Source of the DNA: Incurvaria masculella
Taxonomy: Eukaryota; Arthropoda; Insecta; Lepidoptera; Incurvariidae
Reading direction: 5' to 3'
NCBI GenBank assembly: GCA_946894095.1
Contig: OX335642.1
Coordinates: 12,225,021 to 12,289,020 of the forward strand
DNA: 64,000 bases
The notes under the pieces are model-generated. The model saw only the letters and a program-made list of their open reading frames with translations. It was not told the origin of the DNA and did no database searches. The translations under genes were made by a program, and so were the position numbers. Below are positions 20,942-31,544 of this stretch, piece by piece (position 1 is the stretch's first letter; the number at the start of each line of letters is the position of its first letter).

Positions 20942-21774
20942 ATTTATTTATTTATTTATTTATTTCATAGGAAAATCAACAGCTTACATAGTAAAACTTA
21001 AATTCTAACTTAAATATCTAGAATAAAGCCAATAAAAGATTTTCTCCAGTTTTACAATTTAGAAAGCGCTATACTAAACAAGTTTAACATGTATGTGTGT
21101 GAGGTAGGGTGTGTATGTTTGTATGAGAGGGTGTGTGTGTGTGTAGGTGTGGTTTTTTGAGATGTCTGAAAATATGGATGTTTACTGGTCGATGTGGATG
21201 TTTCTATTAGCCAGTAATTGTTTTTTTATATCATTCTTAAATTTCAGTTTATTTGGTATAAAAATATCTACATCACTAAAACTGGTATTGTAGGTGTTTG
21301 AAAGTCGTGCAATAACTGAGTTCTGAGCTTAATTTGTGCGGTGCAGTGGTGTGTGAAAGAGGTGTGTGTGACGTGTGCGACGGATTGGAACGTTGAAGCT
21401 GATCTCCCCGACTAGCTCTGGATAGTCTATTCGGCTGTTTACCAGGTCAAACAGGAACGCCATATCCAATAGTGTTCTTCTCTCCTCTAACGTTAAGATA
21501 TTGTACCGTTTGCAATTTTTTAGATATGAGTCAGATTTACTATTAGTTTTAAAATTTAAAAATTTTACGAATTTGGATTGTAAACGTTCGATTTGTGCCT
21601 TATGAGTTTCATACCGAGTTGACCAGATACAAGAGCCATACTCCAAAATACTTCTCACAAAAGCATAGAACAATGTCTTTAAGCATTCGACGTCGGTAAA
21701 AGGCTTTCCAATCCGCATAACAAATCCTAGATTTTTATATGCTTTATCTGTTATAGCTTCCAGGTTGTTATATC
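20942..21774 (-). mobile_element. 5'-truncated LINE inserted in the repeat at 20912-22474
   Basis: On the minus strand it ends in (AAAT)n, seen as TTTATTTATTTATTTATTT at about 20946-20965. Upstream is a 3'-UTR containing a GT-rich stretch (21090-21160), then the decayed RT C-terminus at 21329-21718 and further RT-like sequence up to ~21770. Its tail abuts the CCCGGGCATAA end of the older repeat, showing insertion order. Confidence 0.75.
21329..21718 (-). pseudogene. LINE reverse-transcriptase C-terminus (129 codons)
   Basis: Minus-strand open frame beginning MRIGKPFTDVECLKTLFYAF and then VRSILEYGSCIWSTRYETHK, the region after the RT palm in Jockey/CR1-type LINEs where 'R..LEYGS.IW.P' is conserved. 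It is followed by AQIERLQSKFVKFL and TLEERRTLLDMAFLFDLVN, both typical of the C-terminal helical region. The catalytic FADD/YADD motif would lie N-terminal and is missing. The usual SFR.RLWN-type signature near the C-terminus is also lost. Inactive. Confidence 0.85.
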
Positions 21775-22474
21775 ATTATTAGATGATTATTAGATATTAG
21801 AGAGCTCCGATAATAAACGCGACCGATCGCTGCTAAATTCAATGTGCTATAGGGCGAACCGCGGCCTCCGACGCACTATTTGTAGGCACGGTCCCGCCGT
21901 CGCGGCGCCGCCCCGGCCGACCGGACCGCCGCAAACGCTACGTCCCGCAATTTTTAAATCTGTAATATCTTCGAAAATATTTAAAGGGCCATATAGATCT
22001 ATATTAAATAAAAAATGTATTTTAGGTATTTAATTGGATAAGGATTAATGCTGTATGGGTTAAAATCGCTTCGAAAATTAGCCATAATTTGTTGTAAAAA
22101 GTAAATGACAAAAAAAATTATTGTGGGTTATCCATAAGAGATAGACATACCATCGGGGAGTTTTCTGTAGACCTTATCAATGTGTACAATACTTAGTACA
22201 TTATTTTGATAAATCTCGTAGGGTTCAGCCTGCGTTTGCAATGTAAGCGGAAAAAATGAATTTTTTTACGACATCACATTGGAAACCTCAAAAATAAGAG
22301 TATTTCTCCACTATTTAATGGATGTTATTATGCATATAAACCTTCCTCTTCAATCACTCTATCTATTAAAAAAAACCGCATCAAAATCCGTTGCTTAGTT
22401 TTAAAGATTTAAGCATACATGGGGATATAGGGATATAGGGACAGAAAAGCGACTTTGTTTTATACTATGTAGTG

Positions 22475-23189
22475 ATATCACATTTATTAGATATTGTATT
22501 ACCTCAGCACACCAAAGTTTTGAAGAAAGTTGGTGGCCACCAAATCCTCTTAATAAATAGAGAGACTAAAAGATATCAATTAATTACTTGGTCGTTGGAT
22601 CAATTTCTAGCCTTTGTTACTATCATTTACGATTCGAAAAACATAACACTATCTTTACTAAGAATTCATTATGGTAATAACAAATTGCCCGTTACGTAAC
22701 AGGTTATATTTCCAACGTTGTTACCAGGTGATATTGCGTCACATTGACGTAATCTCAATACGCATGAGCGAATAATTGGATATCGAACTAAGTCGATGCT
22801 GAAATTCGCAACATCAGGGATGTTCAAAGCTTAGCTCGGCGATATCTGAGCATTCATTAAAATTTACAAGCTTATTGTTTCGTCGAGACAGTTAATAATA
22901 TACGTTGATAATCACGTTAAAATATATGCGCTTATTACATTTTCGTTCAAGATTATTTGGATGGTATTAAGAAATATGTTTGATAAAGGATGTCTAAAGG
23001 GAAATATTTGTGAGTGTGAACATAAAGTATTTTTGGATTGGTTTTCCTTGTGAAAATAATGATTTTTAATATTCAACGAATTATTTTCGAAAAAATTGCT
23101 GTTTCATCCCCAGATTCAGTTAAGAGAATTTTAATATTTGTAATTAGAAACACTATTTTATATATATTACAGATATTATATTTTTATTT
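22475..23189. other. Unassigned intergenic DNA
   Basis: AT-rich; a 75-codon open frame (22472-22699) begins inside the end of the preceding repeat and has no recognisable domain. Nothing else seen. Confidence 0.4.
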
Positions 23190-23520
23190 ATATATATATG
23201 CTGGGAATATCGCTACGGGATATGGTGCGTAACGAGGCAATCCGCCGACGTACCAAAGAAGTCGATATTGGACACCGGGTGGCTAAGCTCAAGTGGCAGT
23301 GGGCTGGTCACGTCAGCCGAAGAGACGACGACCGTTGGAGTAACCGTGTCCTACACTGGCGGTCGTGGCCAGGAAAACGAAGTGTGGGAAGACGGCGGAA
23401 AGCAGTGGCTCCGTACCGCTGAGGGCCAGGAGGCCTAAAGAAAAATTGGAGAGGCGTATGTCCAGCACTGGACGCAAACACGCTAACTGAGTGATTGAAT
23501 GACTGACCTACATATATAAA
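23190..23520 (+). pseudogene. LINE (RTE-type) endonuclease-RT C-terminus, frameshifted
   Basis: Frame 23198-23422 encodes MLGISLRDMVRNEAIRRRT, then VAKLKWQWAGHVSRRDDDRW and WPGKRSVGRRRK, the conserved C-terminal block of RTE-like LINE polyproteins (family pattern K.LGI...D..RN..IR..T, LKW.WAGHV.R, RW). After a frame change the expected W-R...A..W tail survives in GAGAGGCGTATGTCCAGCAC TGG. Only the last ~100 codons exist, so it is 5'-truncated, and the shift makes it non-functional. Confidence 0.85.
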
Positions 23521-24519
23521 CTGACTTCTTGTTAGTCTCTCAGTAAATAAATTCGTATGAAGGAGCGGTGGAAAATTTGCTAGGAAACCTCTTGTGTAGT
23601 CTATAGATTATTTACGGATAGCAAAGTAGTTAACTGGCCAGTCAGTTCACCAGGTCGAAGTAACGTCACCCGAACAACTTTCGTGGGGGCACAAACCCTT
23701 TCTACTTTGACGTGAATCGCGTCAACACATGCGTGATGTATTTGATGTATTATCAAGGTTACTTTTACTACATACCATCATCCGTAATATTTTGAAGTTT
23801 TCATATCCTTACGTACCTGAAACAAAAAAAATAAATTTTATGTTCTACACAAGATTTTCGCACAATTCATAACCAATAATTAACACAATATAAACGAACA
23901 AAGTCAACAGAATCGACACTCCGTTCCCGAAGCTCAAAAATATTCTAACCGTGTTAGAAAGCTCATTAGTACCCAGATGAAACAGAGCTTCGCTCGCAGC
24001 AGTACCTTCAAAAATTTGCCATTAAAATGAGAACTTCAAAGTGGGCGCCGCGCTGTGACATAAAAGCTATTGTATCAACTTCTCAATTTGGCGTGTAGGA
24101 ATTTAAATTTCAAAACTCACTCGCGCCGAGCGAGAAGGTAAGGGTAGGTAAGGGTAGGAGGTGAGGGTAGACTGAAATCTCCACGCGAATACATAAATAC
24201 ATTAAAGTAATGTAAGCAGCCTACAGAGCAGCCCAACCGATTTGAATGATATTGTTCACATCATATTATAAAATCGATTGAATTACTAAGAGGTAGGTTA
24301 AAGTGGGTTAAAAATTACACAAAGGAGTTCTAAACCGATCCGCCTATCACAAAGTTTCTAGTTAAATTAAAGTTAATAATTTAGGGACACTCATTGACTA
24401 TATATGTCAAAAATAACCACAGTTATTGCCGACCAATAAAACTAAAATTCAGATTTTTTCGCGGCATCAACTATATTTAAATTATACAAATAACTAGCTA
24501 TGGTGAGATCTGCTCAAAT
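23521..24519. other. Unassigned intergenic DNA
   Basis: A short GGTAAGGGTAGG tandem stretch at about 24135-24170 and a GC-richer bit near 23620-23700; no gene or repeat family recognised. Confidence 0.4.
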
Positions 24520-24620
24520 CTTAGGGGTGCGGGGACTTGATTTCCATGTCATTGTTTTAAGTCCCCCGTCACGTAACGCTCTCATTCTATTTCTTAGTGG
24601 AAAAGTGCATTGCGTCACCA
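24520..24620 (+). mobile_element. SINE head fragment, plus
   Basis: GGGGTGCGGGGACTTGATTT, CCATGTCATTG, TTTTAAGTCCCCCGTCACGT, TTCTTAGTGGAAAAGTGCAT and TGCGTCACC match the head and first body segment of the family. It is cut off where the minus copy begins, so the two form a head-to-tail inverted junction. Confidence 0.65.
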
Positions 24621-24965
24621 CACAACTATCGTCCTGATATTAGCCCATTACACCACATTCCCGCCAGGACCATCCCTTTAGGAGCACGGTTACACTGAAC
24701 TGGACGGAAAACACGACGTGACAATGAAAAATTTCATTGTCACGTCGACCATACTTTCATCCAATGTTATGAGACCAGCTCGGGCGGACCTTAGCACCTA
24801 GTAAAGGAAGAGGACCTGCAGTTTTACGTGGATGAAACAGCTCGTATTCGTAACGAAATGCCTTCAATCCAACACAGAAAGAGAAAGTGGTGCATTACTG
24901 GGGCGATGATTTGAACCCATAACCTCTTGTATGAAAGACAAGTCAACTAGCCCCTACACCACGAC
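24621..24965 (-). mobile_element. SINE-like element, nearly complete minus copy
   Basis: The plus strand shows CGTCCTGATATTAGCCCATT, ACACCACATTCCCGCCAGGA, AGGAGCACGGTTACACTGAA, ATCCAATGTTATGAGACCAG, CTCGTATTCGTAACGAAATG and GGTGCATTACTGGGGCG, then the box-B complement GATGATTTGAACCCATAACC and the head end CTAGCCCCTACACCACGA. It is the most complete minus copy and carries an internal perfect hairpin (24714-24747). About 345 bp; A- and B-box-like sequences suggest tRNA ancestry. Confidence 0.8.
24714..24747. repeat. Perfect 16-bp hairpin inside a SINE
   Basis: CGACGTGACAATGAAA (24714-24729) and TTTCATTGTCACGTCG (24732-24747) are exact reverse complements, separated by AA. Other SINE copies (e.g. 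14300-14330) read GAAAACACGGTCAATTTTTC then ATTGCTGCTTCGACC and cannot pair this way. Confidence 0.95.
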
Positions 24966-24984
24966 CGTGCGGTCGCCCTACACA

Positions 24985-25200
24985 CTGATGGTTTCGCCGA
25001 TCATTCGGAACGTGCAATATCAAATGTCTGTTGCACTAAATAGCGTCCTATGCAGTTACGTGTTCTTAAGTCGTTAGCACTCGAGAATATCAGCAAGGAG
25101 CAAATTCGTAAGCGAACTGACTGGCCGGCGTTATTTACAACGTATATATTATCACTAAGAAGTGGCTACGCGGCTGCTACACGGATGAGTTTTGATCGCC
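24985..25200. mobile_element. MITE family C, left-truncated copy
   Basis: Shares TTCGCCGATCATTCGGAACG-type sequence, GTTGCACTAAATAGCGTCC, ACTCGAGAATATCAGCAAGG, TAAGCGAACTGACTGGCCGG and the terminal inverted repeat TCACTAAGAAGTGGCTACGC GGCTGC...CGGATGAGT with the copy at 44706-44957. Its left terminus is missing where the SINE (to 24965) ends. Non-coding. Confidence 0.65.
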
Positions 25201-25599
25201 ACTTCAGCCCTTGCTTACTCAATGGGTGGAGGAGAACATTCGGTCACGGAATGGTTTCAGTGCTCTGCAAGAATTGACATAGTACATTTGCGCCCCTGAA
25301 GTCGCGTCACCCGCCCCCTCGCTGGAATGTCTGAAATTGGGTGTTGTATTATGCATTGTGTGTTTTTTTTTGCACCCCTGAAAGCGGAGTAGGTCGAGTG
25401 GCCTGCCTCCCCGCTTCAGTGGGCGGATGTAACTGAAACGGATCGGGCGATGATAAAACACACAGGTTTTTATATCTTCAGCCCGTTTATGTAGAATTAC
25501 ATACAGATTTTGACGAAGCTCAGTAGATGATTTGAGGTTAAACGGACTCGGTCATAAAAAATATATTTATGTGCAGATTGTACGTAAACGTGTACGTGT
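25201..25599. other. Unassigned DNA
   Basis: Partly GC-rich (25300-25440). No recognised gene. Possible continuation of decayed retroelement sequence on the minus strand. Confidence 0.35.
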
Positions 25600-25818
25600 A
25601 GCGCATTACCCGTCTACCGACCTTATGAATAAAGCATTAAGAGGATCGGTTGGTTTTAATTTGAGGAATATCGACACTGAATGGGTGTTGCGCGTTGAGC
25701 ATTTATGTGAAGGGGAAAGAGAGCTGGTGTTAATAAGCCCGAAATTCTCCGCGGTGCAGACGATAAAATACAAAGAGAGTCTCAACATCTCTTTTAATTG
25801 GTGAGTTTCTAGACGCAC
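25600..25818 (-). pseudogene. Possible decayed LINE fragment, minus
   Basis: The minus frame reads LSLYFIVCTAENFGLINTSS, then SLSPSHKCSTRNTHSVSIF and NALFIRSVDG. Its layout ('fYR...F.LI..S.......TR....', then a FIRS segment) resembles the post-RT region seen at 50900-51121, but identity is low. The plus strand is also open over 90 codons here. Weak call. Confidence 0.35.
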
Positions 25819-27329
25819 AGCACTGCGCTGTTTCGAATCTATTCTTTTATATTTGACAAGAAGTTATACTCTTTTTTTTAAATAGAATAAAAAAATAATC
25901 ACTCCGGCGCCGTCGTCTATTGGTCGTTTACCTCCACGGAGACTGGCACAGTTCAAATGTATTTAAAAGCATGAAATAATTCAGTTTTTATTCACGCCAA
26001 AGTAGTTAAACTTCTTAAATGCGTGTCCACGCAACTTTTTTTGGGAGAGAGTTCGAATGTATATGCGTAGGAACAAAAATCGCTTACGGACAAGGACTGT
26101 AACAAGAAATTAGGAGCGGAAACAAAGCTTCAGACATTCGAAACAAAGCGACAGACATATTTGCGTGCGACAATGGAAATGTCTTCCCCTTTGTCCCATT
26201 GTCGCGAAAATATTAATTTCCACCTCGCGTGTTCAGACGTGCCCGTTTCGGTCTCGTTTCGCGTTTTGTCGCTCGCACCCGACGAACAAGGGACCGAGCG
26301 ACAATGGAGAACCACTTCATTACCTGCGCACAGTTTTAGGAAAAGCATTGAAAGAATGACCTGTAGCAGTGAAAACTTTAATAGATAACACGCAATGAAG
26401 TAAAACTAAACCAAAAATAACGAACAGATCTTTCCGGTTTCAGAGAAAAAAAAAATTAAGATTCCACCAAAAATATCCACAGTTTGAGAAACGTTTTGAC
26501 CTACCGCGTGAGTGCGCGTGCGACGACGACGCCTAGGGAGTGTATGGTTAAAGTTAGAAATATTTTTTTCCTTGGGGTTAATTGAATTTCTGCACTTATA
26601 GCCGTGTTGAGTGCACTAATTATGATCAGATGTCAAGAAAAAAAATTAATTATTTTTTTGTTTTTTGTATGAAAATAATCGACAAAACAGGCTAAGGTTA
26701 TTTTTTTCTTACCACCAACTCAAAATTAGTGTCCTCGACACGGGTATATATTGAAAGGTTAATATAACTTTTACAAAAAAAAAAATCGGACTTTAACCCA
26801 TTTCGGCCTTTAACTGTAATATATTCTTTGCCTAGAGTAAGGTAAACTGATATCCCAGCGCTTTTCAAAGGTTCATTTGGATATAACAGTTTTTACAGTT
26901 TTATGATCATGTATTAGTTACGTATGAAAATTTAAATTTTAGAATAATAATATTTCGATAAAATGAGGGGGATTTATTTTATATACGCGATGCCTGTCAA
27001 GGTCAAACTGTTTGCATTTCAAATTTATTCCCTTAAAAATATTTGTATTACACCCACCGATTAATATTGGCTATGGTGCTGTATATGTTACTACAGAAAA
27101 CATCGAGACAAGTTGCGAATCCCAAGCCTACAATACGACTTACAACCACTGCACCACACCTGTGACAATGCTTTTTTAATAAAAATGCTTCCCTATCAAT
27201 ATTCCTGCCGCAGCGCCCTGGCGCCCTTAATTAAATTTACCCCACGAACCCTTATCAAGGCATAGGCGAGAAAGATAAATAGTTTTGTAATGAAGTCGAT
27301 CCTGCTAAGGGGGTGGCGCGCTGCCCCGT
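25819..27329. other. Unassigned intergenic DNA
   Basis: Includes a GC-richer patch (26160-26340) with GCGACAATGG at 26167-26176 and its inverse CCATTGTCGC at 26196-26205, and a third GCGACAATGG near 26300. Several poly-A/T runs at 26430-26720. No gene recognised. Confidence 0.4.
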
Positions 27330-27607
27330 ATGAAACCACCGTCGGAAGTTTAAGCTTTTATCACAAGTAATTCGACGATCTTCAATGGAGAATGTTTCTC
27401 CGTGTATAAAAACACCCTCGCAAATGTAAGCTTTAATCACAAGAAATTCGACGATCTTCAATGGAGAACTTGCGGCTGTGTATGAAAACACCCACAAAAG
27501 TTTAAGATTGTATTACAAAAAAATCGACGATCTTTAATCGTGAATGACATGACCCTCGGAAGTTTAAGTTTTTATCACAATAAATTCGACTATCTTCAAT
27601 GGAGAAC
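27330..27607. repeat. Minisatellite, four ~62-76 bp units
   Basis: Each unit contains AAGTTTAAGCTTTTATCACA or a variant, then AATTCGACGATCTTCAATGG AGAA, then TGTATRAAAACACCC. The TTCGACGATC anchor falls at 27371, 27447, about 27523 and 27585 (TTCGACTATC). Units are diverged; the array is old. Not coding on either strand in a consistent frame. Confidence 0.85.
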
Positions 27608-28904
27608 ACAAAAAACCATCACGGATCGAAAACCCAAAATCAGAGTAGTTTGAGCATTCACTATTATACTAAAACTGAAATACTTTCTGACCACGTTGTG
27701 GAAGAAAGGGGCGGTCAAGTCGTCTTCGCACAATACGTTCTTTTTTCTTTCTTTTAACATAAAAAAGAAGAGATCCAGGCCTGTTGAAAAGGCAAGAGCA
27801 GGATAGATACCGCATGGTACTTTCTTTGATTGCACCCGCGGGGAAACAACGTGATGTATTTGTTTTACTATTTTTTATTTCAAATTAATTATATAAAAGC
27901 TTCCCTAACACGAGCCGATTTCAACGTAACAAACCCCGCTTAGGACAAAAATTAAGGTCAAATCTCTCACTTCAATTCCTTTATTCGCGCGGCCCCGATG
28001 GCCACTCCGACCGGCGAAGAACTCGGCGGGTTGCGCAAAAAGCGATGAAAAAACATTTTCCAACCTTTTTCGAGGTAAAGAACCCCGGATGTAGGCTCAG
28101 CCGGGGCTTTGGCTCGGAATCTCGCGTTCCTTTCTCGGGCTAGCTCTGCCCGGAGACGTTGCGAGCAAACATATTGCCATCTGGAAATATCTTCCGATCG
28201 CAACTTCGTAGAAAATAATGGTAGGTACGAGAATGATGGAGAGAACATTTCACTGCGGATCCCTCGGTGAGTCCTTGTTGGTCCAATCCTCTGATGTGCC
28301 ACCTAAAACATTTACGCGATCATTCTATATGTCAGAACATTCAGACACGCCCTATGAGTTTTCAATGCACGAGTCAATCCATAAGTCGCCGAGCGGGTAA
28401 ACAAAATTTCGTTATGTGGCGTTTGAACACGATCACGTTTGTTTGTTTTCTATTTCGCTTGTCTCTGTATTTACAGGGAAAGGAATTAGAGTTCTCACGG
28501 TTCCATGTTGCGAGTAAATTTTGTGTAGGCAGCGTGGGTTATCGTGATTATAAAATTTACGTTAAAAGTACGATACGCTATTCCAATTTATTTAAATATT
28601 GAATTACAAAAATATGCAGATTCATGCACGGAGGTTTCTAAAGATGCTAGGTAATTCGAACACACGTTTCTTTCTTAATAACTGCAAGTACCGTAATGGT
28701 AAGCGTTGTGTACATCATTCCATGAAACGGCGCATGGAATAGGACATAGAAAGTAAAAATCAATCGTCAAAGTTGGGCAAAGGCAAACGTAAAACGCGTG
28801 GGAAGTGTGGTGGCATTTTCATGAAACAGAACTCCATATACACATGGAGGTGAGGAAATTCATACACATAGATCTTTTTCATCTAAGGCGAAAACTCATG
28901 CGAT
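27608..28904. other. Unassigned intergenic DNA
   Basis: Open frames at 27967-28302 (-) and 28267-28602 (+) overlap and are not recognised. TTTCGCTTGTCTCTGTATTT ACAG at about 28451-28474 would be a reasonable splice acceptor, but no partner donor or coding match supports an exon. Confidence 0.35.
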
Positions 28905-29281
28905 TGAGCGGCTCGCACCTTAGTGGCGCAAGGACTTGACTTGCACTCCAGATGTCTGGGTTTAAATCCCCGCCCCGTTCATGCACCACTTTCATTTTTC
29001 TTTCTGAGTTGGATTTCGTCACGAATTAGAGTTCCATGTTCCTCTGATGTTAATCTGTAGATCGCCCTCCTTTGCTAGGCGTTAGAGTTAAGCCCACCTA
29101 GGTTTGAACATCGCATCAGAAGAAAAGATGGTCGAAACGGAAAATTAAAATTGACCGTGTTTTCCATCATGTTCAAAGTAGTGTGCTCATAAAGGGAAGC
29201 TACTGCTAAGCGGTCTCCAATTTCTTCGGGAATTCGGTGTGTTAAGCTAATATCATGACAGTGCGTGTAGTTACGTACATA
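28905..29281 (+). mobile_element. SINE-like element, near full-length plus copy
   Basis: Head: GAGCGGCTCGCACCTTAGTG GCGCAAGGACTTG (box A region), TGTCTGGGTTTAAATCCCCG (box B). Body: TTCATGCACCACTTTCATTT, GAGTTGGATTTCGTCACGAA, GAGTTAAGCCCACCTAGG, AAAGATGGTCGAAACGG. Tail: GTGTGTTAAGCTAATATCAT GACAG and GTTACGTACAT. About 377 bp. The 29160-29240 part is more diverged than in other copies. Confidence 0.85.
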
Positions 29282-30319
29282 AATATTTTGTAAGGGCAGG
29301 TTGTCCTCAGAGCCGAATGCTAGCCGGCTAGTCGGTTCACAGCTTCAAGACAACGTCAACGACCTCTCACGAGGTGGGGTATCGAGGACGGCTCGTGATC
29401 GCGTCCGTGAAGATCCACCGGCAACAATCTCGGGAATTGGAATTGTAAAACTACGCCGATTGATCATGAAATTCGATTGAATTATTCATTGGGGACGCGG
29501 AAGAAAAGCGAGAAAATCAAGTGGGAAAATTAATTGCGACGAGCTCGAGGCCAGAACCTACCTGCGCTGACGAAAAGACTTCCCAATTGTAATGCTTTCT
29601 AGGACGTTTCTATATAGACTCTCCGGTGATTGATTACATTGGCTCGACGTTTAATGTTTTCACATTCATAAATTGAATTTGGTTTGATATTGCAAAGACT
29701 AGGCCACATTCAGTCCTAAACGCAATCGCGAAAACTCCATGGAAAGTGAAAAATACCTGCAGAGTTGAGAACGTACTGAAGGCAATGTGTGGTCGGAAAG
29801 CATCCGCTTTAACTTCGGATCAATTAGACTCATTTCGCCAATTTTCGAAACTACACAAGCGCAGACAACAAAGTCGCAGACAACAAATTTGCAGACGTAC
29901 TGGAGGGTTCGTGATAGCGAAGGCATTTCGGCGGCACTTTCGCGCGAGGCACTGATAGCTGGAATGAGCAGCACACGGACTTTGGCCGGTTTCCCATGGG
30001 ATTATTTGGACAATATGTCATACAGCGCGGGGTACATTATCCGCAAACGCAAAAGCGTGGCTCGATACCATATCGTCGATTCTGGGTAGAGGACGCTAAC
30101 CTCACCCGCCTAACGTTAGATTTATACCTTGTCCCAAACACAATTGGTGTTGGGTTACAGTAATTTATTGTTTTGAAACATTTGTAGCAGTGCATCAATG
30201 GTCTGCATAATCCATGAAGGCATTATGTTATTGTGACTTTAAGTTTCGGTTTCAAAAATATATTTCTGCTTTTAAAATCGCAAAAAATATTATAAATGAA
30301 AATATTAAATAACGACGGG
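29282..30319. other. Unassigned intergenic DNA
   Basis: Partly GC-rich (29300-29420, 29780-30060). Open frames of ~70-100 codons on both strands overlap at 29699-30089; none is recognised. A short CGCAGACAACAAAGTCGCAG ACAACAAATTTGCAGAC run is a small local repeat. Confidence 0.35.
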
Positions 30320-30771
30320 GCACTGTTTGGATGTAATGAAAGATGGTCAAAGCGGAAATGAAAACTGTCCGTTTTTCCATCCATCGATTTCAGAAGAGAT
30401 GTGTCAGGTCTTGAGACCAACGGCTGCGCAACTGCTCTTCTCTAGATTAGTTCGTTATTTGAATGTGATATCGCTTGGTTACTTCAAAAGTGCGATATAC
30501 ACTTTTTGTCTCAAACGTTGGACACCATGGGCGCCATGGCGCCATCTATTGTATTATATGCTGACAAGCTTATTTGCATCTGTTGGATGCATTTGTTTAC
30601 ATGTTGAAACTAGCAGCTCTTTGTAGGGGCGCTACGGTCGCTACACATCCGGGTTAATGAACAATAGAAGGAAGATTCTGGCATGGCACCTAGTTATCAT
30701 TTGATATTTTGGGCTGATATCATGACGGTAGATATGGTATAAGCTATTCATATCCAGTTAAAAAAAGTTAC
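30320..30771 (+). mobile_element. SINE body fragment split by ~250 bp of foreign sequence
   Basis: The left piece (30320-30400) has AATGAAAGATGGTCAAAGCG, GAAATGAAAACTGTCCG and TTTTTCCATCCATCGATTTC. The right piece (about 30650-30771) resumes the family at GAACAATAGAAGGAAGATTC TGGCATGGCACC and ends ATTCATATCCAGTT...TTACAT. In intact copies these two pieces are separated by only ~20 bp. The intervening ~250 bp matches no SINE copy and includes the perfect palindrome GGCGCCATGGCGCC (30530-30543). Confidence 0.7.
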
Positions 30772-30893
30772 ATATATATCTAGCTAATTAGAATTTCATT
30801 CAGGAAATTTATTCATATCTTCGTTTAAAATGTTGAGTTGCTCTTAAACCATTACTTTCTTGTCAAACAGGCAGTTAGTCAGTATGTCAGCCT

Positions 30894-30938
30894 CGCCTCT
30901 CCAATTTTGAAAAAAAAAAACAAAAATATTGGAGAGGC
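30894..30938. repeat. 12-bp inverted repeat around a poly-A loop
   Basis: CGCCTCTCCAAT (30894-30905) and ATTGGAGAGGCG (30927-30938) are perfect complements, with a 21-nt loop that is mostly A. Confidence 0.9.
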
Positions 30939-31373
30939 GTCGTACTGTTTTGTAATAACTATTATCCATACTAATATTATAAATGCAAAAGTAACTCTGA
31001 TTGTCTGTTACGATTGTTGATGAAATGTATAGAGTCTGAGACCCTTGTGTGGCGAAAAGGGGGTGAAGAGGGCATGACAAATTGTACTCAAAGAACACTA
31101 GCTCGATATCAGTCCGAAACGACATTGACCCGAGCGAAGCCAGGTAACTCAGCCCGTTACACATATAATAATAATGTTACTTCCGGAAAAACTTGTCGTA
31201 TGTAGTATTCGAACACGAAACCTAGAGTGTGTGTAACCCCATAGAAAATAGATTAGAAATCATTTTTTGTAGCTGCACGGAGCGCATCACCCTCGGCGCC
31301 ACAATAGGCATTGGCATTTGCAAGGAAAACGTATGCGGCTCAAAGTCCAATGTGTGGCGTACGCAAAGACATA

Positions 31374-31541
31374 GGCTGAGATAAATAGTCGTAACAGAAA
31401 CTAAGACTAACGAAAAGTAGTACTTTGTGACGTCAATTTGCATTACTTTGAGATTTCGTCCATACAAAATGTGTCAAAGTGACGTCACAAAGTAGTACTT
31501 TTCGTTAGTCTTAGTTTTTGTTACGACTATTTATCTCAGCC
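31374..31541. mobile_element. MITE family E, intact 168-bp copy
   Basis: Runs from GGCTGAGATAAATAGTCGTA to ...GACTATTTATCTCAGCC, flanked by ATA on both sides (31371-31373 and 31542-31544), i.e. a 3-bp target duplication. The terminal inverted repeats, about 60 bp, include ACTAAGACTAACGAAAAGTA GTACTTTGTGACGTCA. The centre is ~35 bp. Its length is identical to the nested copy at 17030-17197. No ORF, so it needs a transposase in trans. The 3-bp duplication is compatible with PIF/Harbinger-like or CACTA-like enzymes but does not decide between them. Confidence 0.9.
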
Positions 31542-31544
31542 ATA

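Larger units (their letters stand above)
20912..22474 (+). mobile_element. Widespread lepidopteran interspersed repeat, interrupted by a LINE
   Basis: The left end is ACTAGCAGCCCGTCCCGGCT TTGCCCGGGC (20912-20941). The right part resumes at about 21775 with ATTAGATATTAGAGAGCTCC and runs through TCTGTAATATCTTCGAAAAT, GGGTTATCCATAAGAGATAG, CTCGTAGGGTTCAGCCTGCG, TTTTTTTACGACATCACATT, CCGCATCAAAATCCGTTGCT and TTTTATACTATGTAGTGAT. I recognise this as a high-copy repeat in many butterfly and moth genomes, possibly derived from an RTE-type LINE; class unproven. A LINE fragment (20942-21774) splits it. A CG-rich stretch (21885-21950) lies in the interior. No ORF of note. Confidence 0.7.

Noticed and set aside
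20912..22474. Tc1/mariner transposon with an ORF
   Set aside because: No transposase motif; the only coding remnant inside is a LINE on the opposite strand.
24520..24965. Single SINE spanning the whole interval
   Set aside because: The first 100 bp are plus-oriented head and the rest is a minus copy, so they are two pieces.
25600..25818. Confident LINE assignment
   Set aside because: Resemblance to the 50900-51121 region is weak; kept only as a low-confidence entry.
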